Program-made: the position numbers and the translations under genes
Part shown: positions 7,333 to 11,868 of the stretch, piece by piece
Position numbering within the stretch: the stretch's first letter is position 1
How the letters are laid out: each line of letters opens with the position of its first letter
The notes under the pieces: generated by a model
What the model was told of the DNA's origin: nothing
Databases searched by the model: none
The model's input: the letters and a program-made list of their open reading frames with translations, nothing else
Source: Leucothrix mucor
GTDB taxonomy: Bacteria; Pseudomonadota; Gammaproteobacteria; Thiotrichales; Thiotrichaceae
Length of the DNA: 11,868 nucleotides
Reading direction: 5' to 3'
Assembly (NCBI GenBank): GCA_011322515.1
Contig: DRMS01000463.1
Coordinates: 1-11,868 of the forward strand

Positions 7333-7361
7333 TTTATAGTTTTCTAAGCAGATACGGTCAA
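7333..7361 (-). promoter_or_regulatory. Sigma70 promoter of mltD
   Basis: On the minus strand TTGACC (7361-7356) and TATAAA (7338-7333) are exactly 17 bp apart, five of six matches in each box. Initiation near 7326 would leave a leader of nearly 60 nt before the mltD ATG. Confidence 0.7.
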
Positions 7362-7537
7362 GAATAGTTATTTATTGCTGTGCTATTGTAATGATAAGGC
7401 TTGAACCTAGGCTGAATTGGAAATGTCACTGGTCAGAGTTGGTTGGTTGATTGTTAATTATTCGATAAAAAATAAGTAAGTAGTTATAAAATAGGGCTGA
7501 AATTGTTGGATTTATTTTCACTGGCTACTTAGTGACT
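7362..7537. other. Divergent intergenic region, nothing else recognised
   Basis: AT-rich DNA between the mltD promoter and a degraded family A fragment. A TATAAA at about 7488 could be a -10 box for the plus-strand gene, but no matching -35 is visible. No small ORF with a ribosome binding site. Confidence 0.4.
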
Positions 7538-7607
7538 TGAGCTGATCCCTGCTGAATCAAAAATTCTGCTTTATAAGATGAGGACGTTATTCTGTGTATG
7601 TTCCTAA
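7538..7607. repeat. Degraded half of a family A element
   Basis: The stretch from cttgagctgatccctgctga to GTTATTCTGTGTATGTTCCT follows the right half of the intact copy at 9724-9884 (tgagttcatccaatctgaaa ... GTTATTCCGTGCACGTTCCT) with many substitutions. The other half is not recognisable. It ends about 35 bp before the methyltransferase start. Confidence 0.5.
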
Positions 7608-7641
7608 AATGATTGTTTTCCACCTAAAGTGAGATCTCAAA

Positions 7642-8457
7642 ATGAAAAATAGGCATAGAGATGAAAATATAGTCGTAAATTGTGCTTCGTGGTATCAAGG
7701 TCTTGCAGGTCAGCAAGCACTGCTTAAGCTCGATGAAATAATTTCTGAACACTTATCGGAGATATTTGGCTATTACTGCCTTAATTTGGGCGTATTAAGT
7801 GGGCGCAAAGAATTCTTAAAGGATTCTCGAATATCCGCAGGTTTTTCTATTGGCTGTAATGAAAGTAAAAGCGATGTCATTGCAGTACCAGAGCAGTTAC
7901 CCATTGCCGCAGATGAGGTTGACTTAGTGATTGCTAGTCATGTCTTAGAATGTTCGCATAATCCGCATCAGGTATTGCGTGAAATAGATCGCGTATTAGT
8001 ACCAGAAGGACATTGCATCCTAATTGGTTTTAACCCTTATGCATTAATGGGAGCAAAGCGGTTACTAAAGCCATTACGGAAAAATAGACTAGCGGCAAAT
8101 AAAAATGAATCATCTAATGATCCATCCATTGAACAGACTGACTATAAAACTCGTAGCGCCTCGCATGTACGTGATTGGTTTTCGCTACTTGGTTTTGAAA
8201 CATTAAACGTAAACTATATTGGCTTTCGTCCCGCCATAAAAAATGAAAAACTCTTTACAGGTAGCGCATGGATGGAAAAATGGGGAGAAAAACTACTGCC
8301 AGTACTCGGTAGTCTTTATATTATCCATGCCAAAAAGCATATGGTGGCAATGCGCCCACATAAAAAAGTATGGGAAACACCGTTTGTATTATCAGGTGGA
8401 AAGGTGGCGCTTAACCGTACTGCACAACGGGTAAGACGTACCAATTTTCAAAACTAA
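7642..8457 (+). CDS. yafS: Class I SAM-dependent methyltransferase, YafS-like
   Basis: A 271-residue Rossmann-fold methyltransferase of the Methyltransf_11 type. Visible landmarks are a weak motif I (CLNLGVLSGR, 46-55), an acidic region, the PEQLPIAADEVDLVIASHVL segment (83-102) corresponding to the LP...FD.V.....LEH block, and REIDRVLVPEGHCILIGFNP (113-132), the usual post-III motif. A second half (about 170-235) carries S.S(H)VRDWFSLLGFE typical of this subgroup. Motif I lacks the classic GxGxG, which is also weak in E. coli YafS. Divergent placement from mltD matches the E. coli mltD-gloB-yafS neighbourhood, though gloB is absent; this context is the main reason for the symbol. Start ATG with a modest GTGAG eight nt upstream. 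The substrate is unknown. Confidence 0.78.
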   Translation: MKNRHRDENIVVNCASWYQGLAGQQALLKLDEIISEHLSEIFGYYCLNLGVLSGRKEFLKDSRISAGFSIGCNESKSDVIAVPEQLPIAADEVDLVIASHVLECSHNPHQVLREIDRVLVPEGHCILIGFNPYALMGAKRLLKPLRKNRLAANKNESSNDPSIEQTDYKTRSASHVRDWFSLLGFETLNVNYIGFRPAIKNEKLFTGSAWMEKWGEKLLPVLGSLYIIHAKKHMVAMRPHKKVWETPFVLSGGKVALNRTAQRVRRTNFQN

Positions 8458-8508
8458 CAAGAGTAAAAACTTCCGCTTTTGTGTCTATTACACAGTGCCT
8501 ATTTTATA

Positions 8509-8535
8509 GCTTGTGTTGAGGTGCAGAACACAGGC
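8509..8535 (+). terminator. Possible terminator hairpin after the methyltransferase gene
   Basis: GCTTGTGTT (8509-8517) pairs along all nine positions with AACACAGGC (8527-8535), one T-G pair included, around a 9-nt loop. Only a broken T run (ttgtctattc) follows, so termination is possible but not certain. Confidence 0.35.
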
Positions 8536-8592
8536 TTGTCTATTCACTTCCAAGATTAATTAATAGTCTAATTTTTGCCGAGAGCATAAAAA

Positions 8593-9669
8593 TCACACTA
8601 TCTCAGCACTTTTCAAGGCAACCTCAATTTGCTGAATATCAAGTGCTTTACCAATAAGAACAACCTCTGTGCGAGGTGTTTCATCAACCTGCCAAAGTCG
8701 ATCAAAATACTGATCTATCCGCGAACCAACTGCTTGTACCACCTGACGCATCGGCTTATCTGCCAGCGCGACAAAACCCTTGGCGCGATATATATTTTGT
8801 GCTTCTATAACCCTTTCTAACTGTTGTAATAATTGATCGCCATCAACCCGTCCCATTGAAATAACAGCAGAATCAAAATCATCATGGGCATGATGATGAT
8901 GTTTACCATGCTCATGATGATGATCGTGATGGGAATGCAACGCTTCAATATGATCTTCACTCGCCGCTTCAAGTCCTAGAATTAACTCAGGATTGATCTC
9001 ACCTCTCTCAATACTAATTACTTTAATTGAATCATCCGTATGCGTATTAATATCAGCTTCGATATATTCCAATTGCTCAGCATTAATCAGATCCGTTTTA
9101 CTAATAATAACAAGGTCAGCCGCACCTAATTGATCCTCATATAATTCCTGAATACTAGGGTCATGGTCAAGACTTGTATCTGCTTGTCGTTGTGACGCTA
9201 ACTGCTCATGACTGTGTGCAAAACGACCTTCAGCAAGCGCAGGACCATCAACTACCGTAATAACCGCATCAACTGTAAAATGATTCTGTACCTCAGGCCA
9301 GTTAAAGGCTTGTACTAAAGGCTTAGGTAAGGCAAGACCAGAGGTTTCAATTAATATATGATCAATCTCATCACGTCGCTCCACCAGTTTTTTCATTACA
9401 GGAAGAAACTCCTCCTCAACGGTGCAGCAAATACAACCATTAGCAAGCTCATAAACACCATCTTCAAGCAAAGTGACTTCATTATCTTCGCAACCTTCAA
9501 TAGCACAGCTACGTAATAGGTCAGAGTCAATATCCATCTCACCAAACTCATTAACAATAATCGCAATGCGTTTATTGCCAGCCTGTTTGATAATATTAGA
9601 AAGTAGAGTAGTTTTACCACTGCCTAAAAAGCCTGTGACAACGGTAGCGGGGGTTTTAGTTAGATTCAT
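8593..9669 (-). CDS. cobW: CobW, G3E-family GTPase for cobalt delivery in cobalamin synthesis
   Basis: CobW is a GTP-dependent Co(II) metallochaperone thought to supply the CobNST cobaltochelatase of the aerobic B12 pathway. Of 358 residues, the first 200 form the GTPase: Walker A GFLGSGKTT (13-21), the family metal-binding motif CICC at 79-82 (GCICCT), Walker B region LIETSG (106-111) and SKTD (190-193) as the base-recognition motif. A His-rich loop (245-262, SHHDHHHEHGKHHHHAHD within 246-263) follows, then the CobW C-terminal domain (about 267-355). The blocks ELANGCICCTV, ETSGLALPKPLVQAFNWPE and LDHDPSIQELYEDQL match true CobW rather than the zinc-linked ZigA/YeiR branches. No cobalamin riboswitch is visible upstream; a family A element lies 54 bp before the ATG. 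No other cobalamin gene is in the window. Confidence 0.92.
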   Translation of the reverse strand: MNLTKTPATVVTGFLGSGKTTLLSNIIKQAGNKRIAIIVNEFGEMDIDSDLLRSCAIEGCEDNEVTLLEDGVYELANGCICCTVEEEFLPVMKKLVERRDEIDHILIETSGLALPKPLVQAFNWPEVQNHFTVDAVITVVDGPALAEGRFAHSHEQLASQRQADTSLDHDPSIQELYEDQLGAADLVIISKTDLINAEQLEYIEADINTHTDDSIKVISIERGEINPELILGLEAASEDHIEALHSHHDHHHEHGKHHHHAHDDFDSAVISMGRVDGDQLLQQLERVIEAQNIYRAKGFVALADKPMRQVVQAVGSRIDQYFDRLWQVDETPRTEVVLIGKALDIQQIEVALKSAEIV

Positions 9670-9723
9670 AGCTGGGTCTTAGGGTTGATGTACTTGGGAA
9701 TAAAAATGGATTAGAGGTTCTTA

Positions 9724-9884
9724 GGAACGTGCGCGAAACAACTTCCCGATCTCTAACTTGCCTTTTTATCCCAGCTTGGATGATCTCACTCGTTGCGTAG
9801 AGTAACTATGTGCTTCATGAGTTCATCCAATCTGAAATAAAAATTCTGTGTTAGAACTTTGGGAAGTTATTCCGTGCACGTTCC
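9724..9884. mobile_element. Family A palindromic element (MITE), intact copy 2
   Basis: 161 bp, opposite orientation to the copy at 3553-3713 and differing from it at about nine positions by eye. It is again flanked by TTA (9721-9723 and 9885-9887). The arms pair over most of the length, so a transcript through it would form one long hairpin. It lies just upstream of cobW. Confidence 0.85.
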
Positions 9885-9887
9885 TTA

Positions 9888-10100
9888 GCTTGGGCTATAT
9901 CTTGCTATAATTTATTTTTTAATAACTGGTTGGTAAAATTGGAGTGACTATTTATTCATACTTATAACCTGTTAATTTAATTGTTTTTTAAACTTCGGTA
10001 TAGAGTTTTAAAGCCTTATGCGTTTTGCTTCGTAAGTTAGGAGCATAGTACTTTTTCAAAAAAATGCTATTTACCCTAGAATTTAGAGAATATACAATTT
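9888..10100. other. Intergenic stretch, nothing recognised
   Basis: AT-rich, no ORF with a ribosome binding site. A TATAAT at about 9907 has no convincing -35 box. Two weak hairpins (CTTATG...CGTAAG near 10016-10038; AGCAT...ATGCT near 10042-10069) are all that stands out. Confidence 0.4.
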
Positions 10101-10208
10101 TTAAATCTCATGGAAAATATAATACCAATCCCACAGAACCTTAAATAGGATGATGCTGAGCAAATTCAACGCAAAACCAACTCCTTTCCAAGTTTGTGAC
10201 TTATTCAT
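10101..10208 (-). CDS. Possible 35-residue single-span membrane protein
   Basis: Minus-strand ATG at 10206-10208 opens MNKSQTWKGVGFALNLLSII then LFKVLWDWYYIFHEI and TAA. A polar, basic start followed by about 20 hydrophobic and aromatic residues is the layout of a small membrane protein. The ribosome binding site is weak (ACGGA seven nt upstream), no promoter is evident, and AT-rich DNA can give such frames by chance, so this is a candidate only. A solo hairpin lies about 40 bp upstream. No family recognised. Confidence 0.33.
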   Translation of the reverse strand: MNKSQTWKGVGFALNLLSIILFKVLWDWYYIFHEI

Positions 10209-10246
10209 GTTTTTCCGTCTATAGACATTCATTTATTAAATTTCCG

Positions 10247-10297
10247 CACCCTTCGACTCCGCTCAGGGAGCTGTACCCTGAGCGGAGTCGAAGGGTG
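10247..10297. repeat. Solo perfect hairpin, variant of the family B core
   Basis: Two perfect 22-bp arms, CACCCTTCGACTCCGCTCAGGG (10247-10268) and its complement (10276-10297), around AGCTGTA. It is related to the family B core but has CTCCG where that has CAAG, with the matching change in the other arm, and lacks the family B outer ends. Both core types recur in many bacterial genomes as intergenic palindromes. Confidence 0.8.
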
Positions 10298-10450
10298 TAA
10301 TTATTTATCTGAAAAACTATATCTTTAATTACACTCCTTTTATCTTTATCTGTTTGATCATTTAAATAAATAGCGGATTTACTGGGTATTTCAGTGGCAA
10401 CTATAAAGCGTAAATGGGTAATGTCAAAGGCATGGCTCTATCGGGAAATG
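10298..10450. other. Intergenic stretch, nothing recognised
   Basis: AT-rich sequence between the solo hairpin and family B copy 3, without a supported ORF or signal on either strand. Confidence 0.4.
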
Positions 10451-10594
10451 GGCTACCAGTTTAAGGCGAGACAGTTCTTGTTTTTGCTATTCACTCGTAC
10501 CTTTCGACAAGCTCAGGAAGCTAGCTCCCTGAGCTTGTCGAAAGGTACGGGTTGTTTGCTATGACGTTACTTGTCCCGCCTTAAGTTGGTAGCC
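10451..10594. mobile_element. Family B palindromic element, copy 3
   Basis: 144 bp, GGCTACCAGTTTAAGGCGAG at the left and CGCCTTAAGTTGGTAGCC at the right, close to copy 2. The core hairpin reads GTACCTTTCGACAAGCTCAGG with matching changes in the other arm. The flanking eight bases (gggaaatg and aatttacc) do not match, so either the duplication has decayed or one side was lost. It directly abuts the family A relative at 10595. Confidence 0.85.
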
Positions 10595-10735
10595 AATTTA
10601 CCTATATTGCGCTGATTTTTTGTTCCTGATTGGAGCATCTCAAGAGGCGAATAGTTGTTCTACGCAACAATTGAGATGACTCAAGTAGGAGCAAAATGGC
10701 AAGTAAGATGGGTAAAATCATTGCTTGGAACTTCC
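10595..10735. mobile_element. Family A relative, hybrid copy
   Basis: The left 58 or so bases (AATTTACCTATATTGCGCTG through CATCTCAAGAGGCG) are nearly identical to the reverse complement of the right half of 5449-5590. The right half (ctacgcaacaattgagatga ... ggcaag) is a diverged family A arm whose outer end has become unlike both known ends. The 3' boundary is approximate. Confidence 0.65.
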
Positions 10736-10907
10736 TCGTTACAATTACAGCTCCCATCTATTTAAGGAATACTGCACCATTCAGGAATGAAAGCTTCAAA
10801 TTTTTCGTTAAGCTAAGGGTATGGAATTATAATTAATAATAAGTGGCTTGGTTTATTGGATGACTAGTTGTTTACTATTTATTTTTGATATTTATAATAA
10901 TTATTTA
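10736..10907. other. Intergenic stretch, nothing recognised
   Basis: Very AT-rich DNA upstream of the small transcription unit at 10908. No ORF, hairpin or repeat of note; it may hold upstream promoter (UP-like) AT tracts for that promoter, which is inference. Confidence 0.35.
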
Positions 10908-10937
10908 TTGACAATCCCCAATAAAAACCTTCATAAT
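10908..10937 (+). promoter_or_regulatory. Strong sigma70 promoter of the small transcription unit
   Basis: TTGACA (10908-10913) is a perfect -35 box and CATAAT (10932-10937) matches the -10 consensus at five of six. The spacer is 18 bp. Initiation is expected near 10944, giving an RNA of about 210 nt to the terminator ending at 11156. Confidence 0.75.
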
Positions 10938-11020
10938 TCACCCGCGTTTAAAAAACATTCTTTTTCTTTTTAACATCAAAGAAAATCTCAAATTAATTTA
11001 TAGATAGGAGATTTACAATA

Positions 11021-11050
11021 ATGACTATAACAAAAGGTAACAATAGCTAA
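11021..11050 (+). CDS. Nine-residue ORF (possible leader peptide)
   Basis: ATG at 11021 reads MTITKGNNS and stops at TAA. TAGGAG lies 10 nt upstream of the ATG and is the best ribosome binding site in the surrounding 1.6 kb. The codons show no run of one amino acid, so a classical amino-acid attenuation role is not supported. A ribosome ending at 11050 would cover the CTCCTAT segment that otherwise masks the Shine-Dalgarno. Confidence 0.45.
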   Translation: MTITKGNNS

Positions 11051-11118
11051 CTCTCCTATGCTTTTGCTGGGAGACATCACGTCGCTCAGCAACTTAACCC
11101 TGTAGGAATCTATAGGGA

Positions 11119-11156
11119 TAAAAGCCCTGAATGGCGTTTGCCTTCAGGGTTTTTTT
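11119..11156 (+). terminator. Strong intrinsic terminator
   Basis: CCCTGAA (11125-11131) pairs with TTCAGGG (11143-11149); inside, GGC pairs with GCC around GTTT after a single bulged T. Seven T residues follow (11150-11156), and A residues precede the stem. It ends the small unit before rtcB. Confidence 0.9.
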
Positions 11157-11308
11157 ATGCCTGAAGAATGTAGCAGTTTACAGTAATAAGCTGCTAAAAA
11201 TATTTCATAAATAATAAACAATGATTAAAAATATTATTAATTGTTAAGGCACTACTACGCCTAAAAATATTAATTGTGGAATATTATAAAAATAAATAGG
11301 TAATTATT
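11157..11308 (+). promoter_or_regulatory. Upstream region of rtcB
   Basis: Two near-copies of AAAATATT(ATT)AATTGT lie at about 11228-11243 and 11264-11276, with TTAAGGC-N8-GCCTAA between them. A weak -10-like TATTAT is present near 11282. The sequence GGCAC-TACTA-CGC resembles a sigma54 site but is one base too short between GG and GC. No confident promoter is assigned. Confidence 0.35.
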
Positions 11309-11868
11309 ATGCCCGTTCAAATAATGTTAAATAAAGGAAAAGTCCCCGTTAAAATTTACACCCGTGATGTGGATAGTGCATCAATGACGCAATTAACGAA
11401 TATGTCGCAATTACCGTTTATTCATCACCATATTGCTGCCATGCCTGATGTGCATTTAGGCAAGGGTGCGACGGTTGGTTCTGTGATTCCAACCAAAGAT
11501 GCCATTATTCCCGCTGCGGTAGGTGTTGATATTGGCTGTGGTATGAATGCAGTACGCATTTCATTAAAAGCTAAGGATTTACCTGATTCATTACGCCGTT
11601 CTCGACGTGCGATTGAAGCGGCGATTCCTGTTGGTTTTGACATGCATCCGCGTGACAAGGTTAAGGCTTCAACCTTAAATGCAATGGCGAAACCACTGCA
11701 ATCCATTACCGATAAACATGCAGGTTTAACCAAAATGGTGCGCAATTTTCATCGCACATGGGGTCGTCAGCTTGGTACATTGGGTGGTGGCAATCATTTT
11801 ATCGAGCTGTGTCTGGATGAAAATGAGGATGTGTGGATTATGTTGCACTCAGGTAGTCGGGGTATTGG
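11309..11868 (+). CDS. rtcB: RNA-splicing ligase RtcB, N-terminal part (3' end outside window)
   Basis: RtcB joins a 2',3'-cyclic-phosphate or 3'-phosphate RNA end to a 5'-OH end using GTP and Mn2+, repairing or splicing tRNAs and other RNAs. The first 186 residues are present of about 400. Family blocks are clear: AAMPDVHLGKGATVGSVIPT (43-62), PAAVGVDIGCGMNA (68-81) with metal ligands Asp74 and Cys77, LGTLGGGNHFIEL (155-167) with ligand His163, and MLHSGSRGIG with His180. The order and wording follow E. coli RtcB closely. Start ATG 11309-11311 with AGG about 9 nt upstream. In E. coli the rtcBA operon is driven by sigma54 and RtcR; neither an archetypal site nor rtcR is seen here. A terminated small RNA unit lies just upstream. 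Confidence 0.95.
   Translation, partial: MPVQIMLNKGKVPVKIYTRDVDSASMTQLTNMSQLPFIHHHIAAMPDVHLGKGATVGSVIPTKDAIIPAAVGVDIGCGMNAVRISLKAKDLPDSLRRSRRAIEAAIPVGFDMHPRDKVKASTLNAMAKPLQSITDKHAGLTKMVRNFHRTWGRQLGTLGGGNHFIELCLDENEDVWIMLHSGSRGI

Larger units (their letters stand above)
10944..11156 (+). ncRNA. Candidate structured leader or small RNA with a 9-codon ORF
   Basis: The segment from the predicted start to the intrinsic terminator holds a short ORF with a strong ribosome binding site, hairpin 1 (11066-11090, ten-position stem with one A-G mismatch around ATCAC), hairpin 2 (CCCTGTAG at 11098-11105 with CTATAGGG at 11110-11117, loop GAAT) and the terminator. The ORF's ATAGGAG (11004-11010) is exactly complementary to CTCCTAT (11053-11059), and TCTCC (11052-11056) can instead pair with GGAGA (11070-11074) inside hairpin 1. 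Competing pairings like these are typical of attenuators and riboswitches. It could regulate rtcB 150 bp downstream, or be a free-standing small RNA. I recognise no known RNA class. Confidence 0.55.

Noticed and set aside
7411..7480. 18-codon plus-strand ORF starting near 7423 in the divergent spacer
   Set aside because: No ribosome binding site at a good distance and no recognisable layout.
9670..9723. Cobalamin riboswitch before cobW
   Set aside because: Only 54 bp remain before the MITE and no B12-box-like sequence (GCCACTG type) is visible there or within the element.
3550..9887. CRISPR array or regularly spaced repeats
   Set aside because: The repeats are long palindromes several kilobases apart with target duplications, not short repeats with unique spacers, and no cas gene is present.
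11066..11117. tRNA or tRNA-like structure
   Set aside because: No cloverleaf arms or TTCRANYC loop; the hairpins are simple.
11245..11261. Sigma54 promoter for rtcB
   Set aside because: GG and GC are separated by 9 bases; the spacing of 10 is strict.

Overview
The window looks like chromosomal DNA of an AT-rich gammaproteobacterium. The evidence is gene content: ygfA-type 5-formyltetrahydrofolate cyclo-ligase, ung, an mltD-type lipoprotein transglycosylase divergent from a yafS-like methyltransferase (an arrangement known from Enterobacteria, here without the gloB that usually sits between them), cobW, and an E. coli-like rtcB. A finer placement (for example Thiotrichales or Methylococcales) cannot be made from the sequence alone. 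The housekeeping genes look intact. The DNA between them is unusually long and full of small palindromic elements and relics.

Layout: 2-2440 (+) C-terminal part of a SNF2-family helicase whose start lies outside the window; 2476-2604 (-) tail of a broken gene cut by a small palindromic element (family B); 2789-3376 (-) ygfA; 3432-3879 (+) relic of a group II intron, keeping both ends of its reverse transcriptase and intact domains V-VI, with a family A element sitting in the deletion; 3987-4115 (-) a 42-residue membrane protein gene with its own ribosome binding site and promoter; 4388-4530 family B element with a perfect 8-bp target duplication; 4743-5423 (-) ung; 5449-5590 hybrid family A element; 5607-7268 (-) mltD with a good sigma70 promoter; 7642-8457 (+) yafS-like methyltransferase; 8593-9669 (-) cobW; 9670-11308 a 1.6-kb stretch with no large gene, holding a family A element, a possible 35-residue membrane protein, a solo hairpin, a family B element abutting a second hybrid A element, and a compact transcription unit; 11309-11868 (+) 5' part of rtcB.

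Two things deserve most attention. First, 10908-11156 has a near-consensus promoter, a 9-codon ORF whose Shine-Dalgarno sequence is exactly complementary to a segment just after its stop codon, two further strong hairpins with overlapping alternative pairings, and a strong intrinsic terminator, 150 bp before rtcB. It is either a small RNA gene or an attenuation/riboswitch-like leader, and I recognise no known class. Second, two unrelated non-autonomous element families (A: 161 bp, TTA duplications; B: about 145 bp, 8-bp duplication, with a nested widespread hairpin as core) occupy most of the spacers and sit directly upstream of ung and cobW, so they may shape transcript ends there.

The genes are not one pathway: DNA/RNA maintenance (SNF2 helicase, ung, rtcB), folate salvage (ygfA), peptidoglycan turnover (mltD) and cobalt delivery for cobalamin synthesis (cobW) lie side by side as mostly single-gene units.
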